This document shows positions 42,932 to 52,477 of a stretch of 64,000 bases of DNA, in pieces; the stretch's first letter is position 1, and each line of letters begins with the position of its first letter. The DNA is taken from contig NZ_CP042596.1 of the NCBI RefSeq assembly GCF_009914315.1, forward strand, positions 1,426,001 to 1,490,000. The letters are read 5' to 3'. Position numbers and translations under genes: made by a program. Source of the stretch: Granulicella sp. WH15. GTDB taxonomy: Bacteria; Acidobacteriota; Terriglobia; Terriglobales; Acidobacteriaceae. The notes below the pieces were generated by a model. It made no database searches. It was not told the DNA's origin and saw nothing but the letters and a program-made list of their open reading frames with translations.

Positions 42932-45900
42932 ATGAAGCGTAAGTTGCTCCTGTCCACTCTCCTTGTGTTCTTGTTCTCCTGCGTCTCTCTGCAGGCGCAG
43001 AACACCAATGCCGGCGCCATCGCCGGAACTGTCACCGATTCCACCGGCGCCGTTGTGCCCGGCGCGCAGGTCACCGTTACCAACCAGAACACGCACCAGG
43101 CCTCGACCGCTACTTCGACCGGCAGCGGTTCCTACGCGGTGCAGAATCTCTCCGATGGCGAGTACACCGTCTCGGTCTCGAAGTCCGGCTTCCAGCAGAC
43201 GTCGGTGACCGACATCCACCTCGACCCCGGCCAGCGGCGCGGTCAGGACATCAAGCTCTCCGTCGGCGCGGTCGACAGCAAGATCACCGTGCAGGCCGAC
43301 ACGCTCGCCGTACAGACCGAGTCGGCTGAGAGCGGCGGAACCATCTCAGCCAAAGAGGTCTCGAACCTCATGCTCAATGGCCGCAACTTCCAGCAGCTGG
43401 CCACGCTCGTTCCCGGTGTCAGCAGCGTAAACGGCACCAACCAGCAGGTGAACGCGGGCTATCTCGGACAGACCGACCTCATCATCGGCGGAGCCTCCTC
43501 CGAGGAGACGACTTACACCATCGACGGCGTCTACAATATGACGCCCACCTCGCTCGTCAACATCAACATTACCCCGTCCATCGACGCCATCAATGAGATG
43601 CGCATCCTCAAGAACTCCTACAGCGCCAAGTACGGCTTCGCGGGCTCGGGCCAGGTGCTGATCGAGACCAAGCAGGGCACGCACGACTTCCACGGCTCCG
43701 GCTACGAGTACATCCGTAACAACAGCTTCGCGGTTGCCCGCCCCTATGCCATCAGCGGTGTTCCTGCCACCAACTCCAGCCTGCACCTCAATATCTTCGG
43801 CTTCTCCTTCGGCGGTCCCATCTATATCCCGAAGGTCTACAACACCGGCAAGAACAAGACCTTCTTTTTCACCGGAGCCGAGTTCAAGACCAACCACTAC
43901 GCTTCGGTTCTCAACAGCCGCTCCGAGTTCACGCCCGCCATCCGCGGCGGCGATCTTAGCCTCAGCCACGACGCCCCGGTCTGCACACTCTCGGGCGCTA
44001 ACTCCGCCAACGCTATCGCTTCGGGCTGCACCTCGGCCACGCTCAGCGATCACTTTCTCTTCTGCGGCCCGCAGTGCCAGAATCTGCTAGCCGCACGTCA
44101 TCTCACCGCCGCCAACTGCATCACCAAGGACTCCTTTGGAGTCACCAATCAAGTAAACCCGAACTGTTTCGACGCAGCCTCGGCCTACTTCATCAACCCC
44201 AGCAACACCTTCATGCCGCTGCCGAATCTTTCTCAAAACAACAACACCAGTTTTGCTAACTACATCAACACCAACCCCGAACTGGATAGTCAAAACGACA
44301 CGATCTATCGAATAGACCATCACATCGGAGACAGCCACCTCATCACGCTGCGCTACATGCACGAGGAGGTCAACAACATCCGCCCCGCGCGCAACTACAA
44401 CGACCCCGCTCCCAATCCCGGAGCCGGTGTCTACACGCCCGCGCTCAATATGCTCGTGCGCTGGAACTACAACATCACTCCCAACATCATCAACACGGCG
44501 GGCATCGCTTACACCGATCAGAAGGTATCGCTCTTTCCCACCGGCAACTACAACATTCCGGGCAGCCTCATCCAACAGGCCTTCAACAACGGCGATACCC
44601 GTCTTCCCGCCGTCTCCATCGGCGGTTTCTGGAGCTGGCTTGGCGTCGGCGTCCAGCCCAACTTCTCAAAGAGCGGAGACGGCGTCTTCTCCGACGACCT
44701 GACCCTCGCCAAAGGTCCTCACGTCATTCAGGTCGGCGGTCTTTATATGTGGAACATCCTGCGTTCCAACGCCTCCGCCTTCTCGATGGGCAACTTCTCC
44801 TTCAGCGGCGGTGCCCAGACCACGGGTGACACGGCAGCCGACTTCCTCCTCGGCATGGCTTCTTCTTATTCGCAGTCCAATGTGCAGCGTGCGGGCGTCT
44901 TCCATCAACACTGGTTCGAGCTCTACGCGCAGGACGACTGGAAGGTCACCTCTCGCCTCACGCTCAACTACGGCGTCCGCTACAGCTTCTACTCGCCCAC
45001 CACCAAGGAGGGCAACGACATCACCAACTTCAACGCCGGGGCCTTTGTCGTGTCGCAGGCTCCAGCCATCAATCCAACCAGTGGACAGTTCATCGTGAAC
45101 TCCTCCAACCAGCCGCTGACTCCCTCCGGCGGCATTGCCAACTACCTCACCAACGGCGTCGTCACCGCCTGCCAGAACGGCACGCCGTGCGGCTTCACCA
45201 CGCCCAAGAAGAATCTCTTTGCTCCACGCGTGGGCTTTGCCTATCGCGTCAATAGCAAGGGCACTATGTCGATCCACGGTGGATACGGCCTGGGCTACGC
45301 TCAGGTCGGCATGTTCCAGACATCGAACCTGCTCAGCAACTCGCCCTACGTCTCCACGCCTACCTTCTCCTATGCGCAGTTCAGCAGCCCTGCGGGAGGC
45401 ACTGCAAGCGCACCCGGCCTGCAGTCTCTCTCCGCGATCGACAGCACCTATCGCCCGGCCATGCTGCAAAACTGGTCTTTCAGCGTCGAAGACGAGATCG
45501 TTCCCCACGGCATCCTCAACATCACCTATGCGGGCGACAAGGCCGATCACATCTTCTCGAACTCGGTCGATCGTAACTTCGCCATCAACACCACCAGCGC
45601 CAACTCCGCTGCCTGCGCGGCCAGCGGCCCTACCGTCGTGCCGTCCAGCAAGTGGCTCTTCGACCCCTGCATCAACACTGGAACTATCAACACTAACTTC
45701 GATCGTCCCTATCCTGGCTACTCCGGTATCACTACCGGCGTCTCCATTGGGCAGTCCAACTACCACGGCCTTCAGACCGGCTTCGTCTACCGCCTGGCCG
45801 ATCTCCAGCTAAACTCCGCCTACACCTACTCGAAGGCTCTGGGCAACCAGAACCAGAGCGCCCAGGGCAACCTGGCCTATGGCTTCGACTCCAACATCGG

Positions 45901-46498
45901 CTTCCAGAATCCTCGCAACCCGGCCGGAGACTACGGGCGTCCCAGCTACGACCGCACCCACGTCTTCACCAGCGCCTATGTCTACGAGCTGCCGTTCTTC
46001 CGTCACTCCAGCCACCTGCTGGCGCGGGAGATCCTCTCCGGTTTCGGCACCTCCGGCCTCATCACGGTGCAGAGCGGCTTCACTACTCCGGTCGGCCTCA
46101 GCTCCACCACGGCCGGTCTGGCCAATCGTCCGAACCAGATCGCTCCGCTCATCCGCAATGGAGGCAGCGGCAAGAAGGCGCTCGGACAGGCCCCGCTCTA
46201 CAGCTACACCTCCTTCGCGCTGCCCGCCTACGGCACCTTCGGCAACTCCGAGCCCGGCGTCCTGCGCGGACCCAAAGAGGTCAGCTTCGCCGCCGCCGTC
46301 AACAAGGACTTTCCCGTCACGGACCGCGTAAAAGTGCAGATCCGCGCCGAGGCCTTCAACGTCTTCAACCACCCCAACATCAACTCCATCAACTCCACCT
46401 TCTCTTCGTCCACGGCGACCAACCAGTCGAACTTCGGCTACGCCTCCACCGCGGGTGATATGCGCCAGATGGAGTTCTCCGGACGCGTTACCTTCTAA
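42932..46498 (+). CDS. Oar-like TonB-dependent receptor with carboxypeptidase-regulatory N-terminal domain
   Basis: 1188 residues. Signal peptide about 1-23. Residues 25-105 are a CarboxypepD_reg-like beta-sandwich (A-G-T-V-T-D-S-T-G-A-V-V-P-G-A). A plug domain follows (about 120-230, with Y-T-I-D-G-V-Y-N), then a 22-strand-type barrel ending in aromatic G-R-V-T-F. This is the Acidobacteria/Myxococcus Oar type, used for uptake of oligosaccharides across the outer membrane without a SusD lipoprotein. GGAGG precedes ATG by 8 nt. Its position among GH29, GH42, GH78 and GH28 genes suggests pectin-derived oligosaccharides. A strong terminator follows. Confidence 0.9.
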   Translation: MKRKLLLSTLLVFLFSCVSLQAQNTNAGAIAGTVTDSTGAVVPGAQVTVTNQNTHQASTATSTGSGSYAVQNLSDGEYTVSVSKSGFQQTSVTDIHLDPGQRRGQDIKLSVGAVDSKITVQADTLAVQTESAESGGTISAKEVSNLMLNGRNFQQLATLVPGVSSVNGTNQQVNAGYLGQTDLIIGGASSEETTYTIDGVYNMTPTSLVNINITPSIDAINEMRILKNSYSAKYGFAGSGQVLIETKQGTHDFHGSGYEYIRNNSFAVARPYAISGVPATNSSLHLNIFGFSFGGPIYIPKVYNTGKNKTFFFTGAEFKTNHYASVLNSRSEFTPAIRGGDLSLSHDAPVCTLSGANSANAIASGCTSATLSDHFLFCGPQCQNLLAARHLTAANCITKDSFGVTNQVNPNCFDAASAYFINPSNTFMPLPNLSQNNNTSFANYINTNPELDSQNDTIYRIDHHIGDSHLITLRYMHEEVNNIRPARNYNDPAPNPGAGVYTPALNMLVRWNYNITPNIINTAGIAYTDQKVSLFPTGNYNIPGSLIQQAFNNGDTRLPAVSIGGFWSWLGVGVQPNFSKSGDGVFSDDLTLAKGPHVIQVGGLYMWNILRSNASAFSMGNFSFSGGAQTTGDTAADFLLGMASSYSQSNVQRAGVFHQHWFELYAQDDWKVTSRLTLNYGVRYSFYSPTTKEGNDITNFNAGAFVVSQAPAINPTSGQFIVNSSNQPLTPSGGIANYLTNGVVTACQNGTPCGFTTPKKNLFAPRVGFAYRVNSKGTMSIHGGYGLGYAQVGMFQTSNLLSNSPYVSTPTFSYAQFSSPAGGTASAPGLQSLSAIDSTYRPAMLQNWSFSVEDEIVPHGILNITYAGDKADHIFSNSVDRNFAINTTSANSAACAASGPTVVPSSKWLFDPCINTGTINTNFDRPYPGYSGITTGVSIGQSNYHGLQTGFVYRLADLQLNSAYTYSKALGNQNQSAQGNLAYGFDSNIGFQNPRNPAGDYGRPSYDRTHVFTSAYVYELPFFRHSSHLLAREILSGFGTSGLITVQSGFTTPVGLSSTTAGLANRPNQIAPLIRNGGSGKKALGQAPLYSYTSFALPAYGTFGNSEPGVLRGPKEVSFAAAVNKDFPVTDRVKVQIRAEAFNVFNHPNINSINSTFSSSTATNQSNFGYASTAGDMRQMEFSGRVTF

Positions 46499-46524
46499 TT
46501 TGAAATTGCATTCGATCTTCTTCT

Positions 46525-46561
46525 GGCCGCCGGAGCCTCCCCGGCGGCCATATCTTTTTTT
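46525..46561 (+). terminator. Rho-independent terminator after the TonB receptor gene
   Basis: GGCCGCCGG (46525-46533) pairs perfectly with CCGGCGGCC (46541-46549) around a 7-nt loop, followed by ATATCTTTTTTTT. It lies 26 bp after the stop codon. Confidence 0.92.
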
Positions 46562-46571
46562 GCAGGAAACC

Positions 46572-46601
46572 TTGCCGCTTGTCTATTTCACGACGTAGAA
46601 T
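46572..46601 (+). promoter_or_regulatory. Candidate promoter of the TolB-like gene
   Basis: TTGCCG (46572-46577), an 18-bp spacer, and TAGAAT (46596-46601). The start codon at 46640 has AAAAGGAG at good distance, so a leader of about 30 nt is predicted. Confidence 0.45.
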
Positions 46602-46639
46602 CCGGTCTCCAACATTGGTATGAAAAGGAGACCATTCTA

Positions 46640-47689
46640 GTGAAGATTCCGGAGGCTAAAACCTTGAAAATTCTCGCAATCTGTCTACTCGCCGCCCTGC
46701 CGCTCTACGCGCAGCAGAAAACATCCAACCCGCTCGATGCACTACCGAAGAACATCGAGATCCTGACCCACTTCGGCGAGCGCGCCGACATCTCGCCGGA
46801 CAACAAACGCATTGCCTTTATGGACAAGAGCTTTGGCGACGCCTTCGTGCTGGATCTGGCGACGCGCACCATCCGCTGCCTTACCTGTAACGTTCCGGGC
46901 GCGGCCTTTCTCCGCATCATGCACCTGTCGAACGGGGATTACATCCTCATCGGTGCGCGCAAGTTCACCGACATTATCACCAGCCGCACGCGCGACAACG
47001 AGCTGTGGTATCTGAGCCAGAAGCCCGGTTCGAAGCCGGTGCCCTTTGGCGTCAAGCTCAGTGAGGGCGCGGCACTTTCAAAGCACAGTCTGAAGATCTC
47101 CTTCTCGGAGCTGCCCGCGCAGTTTCCCGAGCTGGGTAAGGGCAACTCGCGGCTGGTCGTAGCGGACGTCGATCTCTCCGGCCCCACGCCGAAGCTCACC
47201 AACCGCAAGGTGGTCTACGAGAGCCACACCGAGATGTGCGATCTCGAGGCGCAGGACTTCTACGACAACGATAAGAAGATGACCTTCACCTGCTACCAGC
47301 ACAGCAACGTGAAGCCCAACGCCGACGAGTACGCCACCGTACACGGAATCGACCTGACCACGGGCAAGACGGTGGATTTCACGCAGTCCAAGGAGACCTA
47401 TAACGAGTGCGAGGGCATCTTCCCCGACGGTAAGTACACCTTCGTCGAAGGTGACCGCCACGAGGACCAGGACGGCGGACGCCGTGGCTCGCACAACATC
47501 GACCTCTACAAGCTCAAGCTGGACGGCACCGGAAAAGACTTCGTGCGCCTCACCCACTTCAACGACTACGCCGGATGGAAGGCCTCAAATCCCGTTGTCT
47601 CCACCGACGGCAAGTTCGCGGCCTTCCAGGTCGCCCACACCGCAGACGTAGCCGGCGTCGGCTATGGGCTTCTCATCATGCACTTCTAA
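46640..47689 (+). CDS. Exported TolB-like beta-propeller (PD40 repeats) protein
   Basis: 349 residues from GTG 46640 with a strong AAAAGGAG site. Signal peptide about 1-24 ending in Y-A-Q. The body has PD40-type blade motifs: I-S-P-D-N-K-R-I-A-F near residue 52, I-F-P-D-G-K-Y near 263 and V-S-T-D-G-K-F-A-A-F near 323. Several Cys occur in C-L-T-C-N and in M-C-D-L-E, unusual for a propeller. There is no catalytic signature. It may bind oligosaccharide or protein in the periplasm next to the TonB receptor. It is monocistronic, lying between two terminators. Confidence 0.7.
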   Translation: MKIPEAKTLKILAICLLAALPLYAQQKTSNPLDALPKNIEILTHFGERADISPDNKRIAFMDKSFGDAFVLDLATRTIRCLTCNVPGAAFLRIMHLSNGDYILIGARKFTDIITSRTRDNELWYLSQKPGSKPVPFGVKLSEGAALSKHSLKISFSELPAQFPELGKGNSRLVVADVDLSGPTPKLTNRKVVYESHTEMCDLEAQDFYDNDKKMTFTCYQHSNVKPNADEYATVHGIDLTTGKTVDFTQSKETYNECEGIFPDGKYTFVEGDRHEDQDGGRRGSHNIDLYKLKLDGTGKDFVRLTHFNDYAGWKASNPVVSTDGKFAAFQVAHTADVAGVGYGLLIMHF

Positions 47690-47702
47690 AAGGCTCATCG
47701 CT

Positions 47703-47732
47703 ATTACGGGTGCCCCTAAGGGCACCCGTAAT
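47703..47732. terminator. Bidirectional terminator between convergent genes
   Basis: Perfect 13-bp stem ATTACGGGTGCCC / GGGCACCCGTAAT with CTAA tetraloop, located between the stops of the TolB-like and sialidase-like genes. It has no long T-run but is symmetric, so it can serve both strands. Confidence 0.8.
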
Positions 47733-47734
47733 CA

Positions 47735-48829
47735 TCAAGGTTGTGGCACTGCCGAAAGTGGCAGATGCACGTACTTGATCGTCTTTCGTTTCCACGTATA
47801 CGTCATCTCCAGGCTCCCATCCGGCCCCTGGATCAGCGCCGGATAAGAGTACTGGCCAACCGTATCTTCCAGCGTGGCAAACATCTTGAAGTGCTCGCCA
47901 TCCCTGCTCACGGCGAGATTCAAAGGAGTCCGTCCCACGGTCGTGTTGTTGTAGATCAACACCACCCGCCCATCCTTCAGAGTTACTGCATCAATCCCCG
48001 AGTTGTTATTCGGCACGTCGATAAACCGCGCCTGCGTCCACGTCAGCCCATTATCCATCGAGTCCGCCACCGCGATCTTCGAAGCCAGACTTCGCGACCG
48101 CGCATACAGCCGCAGATGCTTGCCTCCAAGCGAGATTACCGACGGCTGAATGATCCCCTCGAACTTGCGCGGCCCTTTATCGGCTTCCCAGCCCGGAGCG
48201 CCCGCGGGCGGATCGGCAGCCGGAGGCTCCGCCTTATCTAACTCCCGCGAGATATCAATCGGCCCGATCTTGGCCCACGTCTTACCTCCATCGGTGCTGC
48301 GCTCGATCCACGCGGCCCATGTTTCATGCGCCTCGAACGATGTTCCACTCACAATCGTTCCATCCTCGAGCACCAGCGGCTTGGCCCGGATCGGTCCCAG
48401 CAGCCCCGCAGGCAGACGCTCATCGCTCGACCACGTCTTGCCCTCATCATCGCTATACTTGCGCCCCGCCGACCACTCCCCAGGCGAAGGCCCCACCTTG
48501 TAGTAGAGCCACAGCCGCCCATCCAGCGTGTGAAACAGAACCGGGTTCCACGAGGGCACATTCTTCTCCCGCTCAAGCTCCACCGGCGCAGTCCACTTGC
48601 CGTTTACTCGCCGCGAGCCCCAGATGGCCACATCCGGATTGCGCTCCTTGGTGCCGCCAAACCACGCCGCCATCAGCTCGCCGTTCTTCAGCGCCACGAT
48701 GGTCGAGGCATGGCTCTCTGGAAACGAAGTAGAGCCGACTTCGAAGATGAACTCGCCCGCAGGCTTGGTTTGCGCGTAAGCCGTGGAGACCATCACCGCA
48801 GCCAGAGATAGTTTGAGTGCAACGTTCAC
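47735..48829 (-). CDS. Exported sialidase-fold (BNR repeat) protein
   Basis: 364 residues from GTG with AAAGGAA upstream. Signal peptide about 1-19. Three Asp-box motifs are visible (S-D-D-E-G-K-T-W, S-T-D-G-G-K-T-W, S-M-D-N-G-L-T-W) in a six-bladed propeller. The sialidase arginine triad could not be confirmed; F-G-G-T-K-E-R-N-P-D and P-I-R-A-K-P are conserved in the BNR_2 group found in plant-glycan loci. Substrate could be a keto-sugar acid such as Kdo or Dha in rhamnogalacturonan II, but that is inference. It lies 11 bp downstream of the GH30-like gene in one operon. Confidence 0.78.
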   Translation of the reverse strand: MNVALKLSLAAVMVSTAYAQTKPAGEFIFEVGSTSFPESHASTIVALKNGELMAAWFGGTKERNPDVAIWGSRRVNGKWTAPVELEREKNVPSWNPVLFHTLDGRLWLYYKVGPSPGEWSAGRKYSDDEGKTWSSDERLPAGLLGPIRAKPLVLEDGTIVSGTSFEAHETWAAWIERSTDGGKTWAKIGPIDISRELDKAEPPAADPPAGAPGWEADKGPRKFEGIIQPSVISLGGKHLRLYARSRSLASKIAVADSMDNGLTWTQARFIDVPNNNSGIDAVTLKDGRVVLIYNNTTVGRTPLNLAVSRDGEHFKMFATLEDTVGQYSYPALIQGPDGSLEMTYTWKRKTIKYVHLPLSAVPQP

Positions 48830-48840
48830 AGAGATTCCTT

Positions 48841-50790
48841 TCAGTTGACCGCAAAGGTGGAGAGGGTAACGATCTCGCCGGGCTGGACAATAACTTCCTT
48901 AGGCAGGGAAGTCGTGGTCTCGTTCTCGGCGTAGAAGCTGGTGCGCTCCATCTGAACCCAGTTGTGCCCCACCCACTGCACATCCAATCGCTGTGCCTCG
49001 GTCGAGCGGTTCATCACGATCATGCTGGCCCTATCGCCCTGCTCGAACGCAGCCGTCATCAGGTCCGGGTTTGAGCTCTTCGCCTCCACGCGCGTCATGC
49101 CCTTCAGCACATGGCGGCTAAAGGCCCCAAGCACGCGCAGTTGATAGCTGGAGGCCACCGGCACGTTGCCGTGGCTCCTGTCCGGAACCAGCAGCGAGCG
49201 CGACGCGCCGAAGTTTGGCTGCTCCACATCGAGCAGCAGCCAGCAGTACATCAGCGATACAGCATCCAACTCGGTCAGGTTCTTCTGGTAGAGCTGCGCC
49301 ACGTTGAACGAGATACGATACGACGGCTCCTGATAGTGCGGATCGTTGAGGCAGATCTCGGTCGCGATAAAGGGCTTGCCCTCGCTGGCATCGTGCATGG
49401 CCAACATGCGCGCGTCGTACAGATCGGGGTTGGCGAAGTACTCCTGATAGTCGTACTCGTGCGCGGCGGTGTAGTCGATTGCGGCCCAGCCCGCCGGGTT
49501 CTGCTGCTTCAGTGCATGGGCGCGGTCGATGCCGAAGTAGAGATAACTCGCATCGGCCATGTGGATCTTCGTCGATTGAAAGCCTGCCTTGTCCAACTCG
49601 CGCCGCAGCGTCAGCGCCATTTGGTTGAAGACCTCGGTCGGCTGCTCGACCTCGTTCTGTATCCCCACGATGGCAGGCGCGGAACCCGTCCGCTCCTTGG
49701 CCCGTCGGCAGTACTCCACGACAATGCGCGCATACTCCTCCGGGTTGGCGGTGATCTTGATCGACTTGTTCCATGCGTCGAGCACCGGCGGGCCGGAGTA
49801 GGGCTTAGTGGCCCACTTTGGTAGCGCCCACATCTCGTAGATCACCTCGCCGCCCAGCGCCAGCGCATGTTTGCTGTACTCGAAGCTCGACACCTCGCCG
49901 TTGGGGAAGTTATCGCCGTAGTAGTGCGGTGTCGCGTCGCTCAGGTGATCGAAGTTCGACAGGTCGGGCTTCAACTGCGTGCCCATCGGGTACTCACGAT
50001 CGAGCAGCAGGTTATAGCGTTGCAATAGCTCCCAGTACTGCTTCTTGCCTGCATCACTCAGTTGCTCATAGGCCGGAATACTCGGGCTGCCACCGAAGCC
50101 GATCATGGTCTGGTGCCGTTGTTGCGGAGTTACGGTCACCGAAGCCTGTTGGGTAGACTCCGCGAACAGAGCTCCTGCCACTACGAGGTGTTCCGTTCGC
50201 GGAGCGGTGAACATCAACTGATGGCGCGTGACATCGAAGACGCACGGCTGCGTAAGGAGAACGCGCCCATTGAGCAGAACCCGCAAGGAGAGATGCGAAT
50301 CCATGACAACCGTAAGGGTGCGCGCATGTCCGGTGTACTGCTGCTCCTCGTCGTGAACTATCTTGTCGGGAGAGCTGCCCTGGCCGCTATAGAACGCGGT
50401 GGAGTTGTAGAAACGCTGCACCAGTCGCACCTTCGAGCCGGTCAGCTCCACCGTGAAGCCCGCGTGCGGCCCGGTAAAGATCCACTGCAGCTTTCCATGA
50501 CCGGGCACATCGCCGTCGAGCCGGATCGTACGCTGAAAGAGAAGGGGAAGCTGTTCGTGAAAGTAGGCCCGCGCGATCTCGTCCGGCCGCGACCAGCCCG
50601 GCCCGGTGGGCCCATCGGAGGCGAAGGAGAACTCCTGCGCCACGGCCTGGGTCGAGGTTGCGGCAGAGGGCAGAGATACAGCTTCTTGAGCCATCATGCG
50701 CGAAGAAACAGCGGGCAGGAGCATCAGGCAGAGAGTGGCTGCCGCAGCCCCAAGGCCTCGGCGCAGTGGAAGCGCGCGATCTGGAAACAT
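48841..50790 (-). CDS. GH30-like clan A glycoside hydrolase, exported
   Basis: 649 residues. Signal peptide about 1-34. An N-terminal beta-rich domain of about 190 residues precedes a (beta/alpha)8 barrel starting with Q-T-M-I-G-F-G-G-S near residue 230. The acid/base is Glu380 in I-Q-N-E and the nucleophile Glu478 in I-A-T-E-I-C, the usual clan A geometry. A C-terminal beta-sandwich (about 570-649) completes the GH30 plan. Specificity is unknown; GH30 includes xylanases, glucosidases and galactanases. The long N-terminal domain is unusual for GH30 and may bind carbohydrate. It is the first gene of an operon with the sialidase-like gene. Confidence 0.75.
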   Translation of the reverse strand: MFPDRALPLRRGLGAAAATLCLMLLPAVSSRMMAQEAVSLPSAATSTQAVAQEFSFASDGPTGPGWSRPDEIARAYFHEQLPLLFQRTIRLDGDVPGHGKLQWIFTGPHAGFTVELTGSKVRLVQRFYNSTAFYSGQGSSPDKIVHDEEQQYTGHARTLTVVMDSHLSLRVLLNGRVLLTQPCVFDVTRHQLMFTAPRTEHLVVAGALFAESTQQASVTVTPQQRHQTMIGFGGSPSIPAYEQLSDAGKKQYWELLQRYNLLLDREYPMGTQLKPDLSNFDHLSDATPHYYGDNFPNGEVSSFEYSKHALALGGEVIYEMWALPKWATKPYSGPPVLDAWNKSIKITANPEEYARIVVEYCRRAKERTGSAPAIVGIQNEVEQPTEVFNQMALTLRRELDKAGFQSTKIHMADASYLYFGIDRAHALKQQNPAGWAAIDYTAAHEYDYQEYFANPDLYDARMLAMHDASEGKPFIATEICLNDPHYQEPSYRISFNVAQLYQKNLTELDAVSLMYCWLLLDVEQPNFGASRSLLVPDRSHGNVPVASSYQLRVLGAFSRHVLKGMTRVEAKSSNPDLMTAAFEQGDRASMIVMNRSTEAQRLDVQWVGHNWVQMERTSFYAENETTTSLPKEVIVQPGEIVTLSTFAVN

Positions 50791-50949
50791 TTCTAAACCC
50801 TCGAAGATTGGCCGTACGGTTGAGTTGGCCCCATTATGCGGAGCGTGCAGGGAACGCTGTCAAGGCGGAATAGCTCAGGCAAGATCATGGTGAATTGAGA
50901 CGCTCTCCTCTGCTAGTATCCAGTGGTCGAACCACTCAGGAGTTTTCAT

Positions 50950-52362
50950 ATGTTGCACGATTCTATTTCACGTCGAAAGTTTATGCTCGGAATCGGAGCC
51001 AGCGCCGCCCTGGCTCCCGCAGCCGCCATGGCCCAGGAGGCCGGGGCCGCGCCCACCGGCAAGCAGACCGACCCCGCCCACGAGACGCCCGAGCAGCGCG
51101 CCTCCCGCGCCCGTCGCCTGGCCTGGTGGCGGGAGGCTAAGTTCGGCATGTTCATTCACTGGGGGCTCTACAGCATCATCGGGCACCAGGAGTGGGTGCT
51201 CGAGTCCGAGGGCGTTCCCATTCCGCAATATGAAATTCTGGCCAGGCACTTCAAGCCCAAGCCCGGAGCCGCTCGCGAGTGGGCACGCCTGGCCAAGCGC
51301 GCCGGGCAGAAGTACATGGTGCTCACCACCAAGCACCACGAGGGCTTCTGCCTCTGGGACACCAAGCTCACCGACTACAACGCCATGAAGCAGGGGCCGG
51401 GTCGTGACCTCGTCCGCGAGTTCGTCGATGCCGCCCGCGCAGAGGGGCTGCGCGTCGGCTTCTACTACTCGCTGATGGACTGGCACCACCCCGACGGAGC
51501 CAAATGCGAGACGGACGAGGAGGCCCGCAAGCGCTTCGTCGCCTACACCCACGGTCTCATCCGCGAGCTGCTGACGAACTACGGCAAGATCGACATCCTC
51601 TGGTACGACGTCGACAAGCCGCTGACCAGCGCGCAGTGGGAGGCCGAGAAGATGAACCAGATGGTCTTCGATCTGCAGCCCGAGATCATCGTCAACAACC
51701 GCAACGGCCTGGCTGGCGACTTCTCCACGCCGGAGCACAAGATCGAGGCCGCACAGCGCGCGTGGGAGTCCTGCGACACCATGAATCTCGGCTGGGGCTA
51801 CCAGAAAAACGACACCGAGTGGAAGTCGCCCACGCGCATCGTGAACGACCTGACGATCTGCGCGCAGCAGGGCGGCAACTACCTGCTGAACATCGGACCT
51901 AAGCCAGACGGCTCGGTGCCGGAGGAGTCTGTTCGCGTCCTCGAGCGCGTGGGCCAGTGGCTCGACGTCAACGGCAAGGCCATCTACGGCACCGATGGCG
52001 GCGCATCCGTCAGCTTCGGCAACTATGACAACTTCACCCGCAAGGGCAACACGCTTTACATCCACGTCTACTTCTGGCCGGGCGGAACCCCCGCAGCCGA
52101 GTGGCTCACGTACTACCAGCCCGGCACGGTAGTCTCAGTCGGCGGCGTCAAGGCCAAGGCGCTCTCGGCGCGCCTGCTCAAAACCGGCGAGCCCGTGCAG
52201 TTTACACAGGATGATATCCACCTGTGCCTTACCGGCCTGCCTGCAACGGCACCGGACGATCCTGTCACTGTCATTGAGGTCGAGTGCGACAGACCGCCAG
52301 TCGTCGACCACCACCTGATCCGCCCCATGTGGCAGCGTTACAAGGTGGGGATCAGCAGCTAA
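50950..52362 (+). CDS. GH29 alpha-L-fucosidase, Tat-exported, copy 2
   Basis: 470 residues from ATG 50950, preceded by CAGGAG. The N-terminus S-R-R-K-F-M plus an Ala-rich stretch is a twin-arginine signal. The GH29 barrel shows K-F-G-M-F-I-H-W-G near residue 60, K-H-H-E-G-F near 122 and nucleophile Asp220 in L-W-Y-D-V-D. N-Y-L-L-N-I-G-P-K-P-D-G follows. It is only distantly related to the GH29 at 41093 and of GH29-B-like appearance, so linkage preference likely differs. A repeat-type hairpin follows the stop. Confidence 0.9.
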   Translation: MLHDSISRRKFMLGIGASAALAPAAAMAQEAGAAPTGKQTDPAHETPEQRASRARRLAWWREAKFGMFIHWGLYSIIGHQEWVLESEGVPIPQYEILARHFKPKPGAAREWARLAKRAGQKYMVLTTKHHEGFCLWDTKLTDYNAMKQGPGRDLVREFVDAARAEGLRVGFYYSLMDWHHPDGAKCETDEEARKRFVAYTHGLIRELLTNYGKIDILWYDVDKPLTSAQWEAEKMNQMVFDLQPEIIVNNRNGLAGDFSTPEHKIEAAQRAWESCDTMNLGWGYQKNDTEWKSPTRIVNDLTICAQQGGNYLLNIGPKPDGSVPEESVRVLERVGQWLDVNGKAIYGTDGGASVSFGNYDNFTRKGNTLYIHVYFWPGGTPAAEWLTYYQPGTVVSVGGVKAKALSARLLKTGEPVQFTQDDIHLCLTGLPATAPDDPVTVIEVECDRPPVVDHHLIRPMWQRYKVGISS

Positions 52363-52407
52363 GCACTTCGTGAGGTTTCGGGGCGGCATGGGGAAGTGGT
52401 CTTCTGA

Positions 52408-52459
52408 GGTCTCCCGTTGGTCGGAAGCAAGCATCTCAATTCCGACCAACGGGAGAACC
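52408..52459. repeat. Dispersed hairpin repeat A, copy 2 (terminator-like)
   Basis: Arms at 52408-52426 and 52440-52459 pair except for one bulged base. The loop, the stem sequence (CTCCCGTTGGTCGG core) and the segment from the stop codon onward (CACTTCG ... GGGGCGG ... TCTTCTGAGG) match the element at 13131-13240. It separates the GH29 gene from the convergent GH28 gene and can terminate both. Confidence 0.75.
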
Positions 52460-52477
52460 TTCGTTATGAAGTGCGCT

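Noticed and set aside
44666..45766. Minus-strand frame of about 366 codons inside the TonB receptor gene
   Set aside because: Val/Gly/Glu-rich mirror of the receptor codons; no family signature and no ribosome site.
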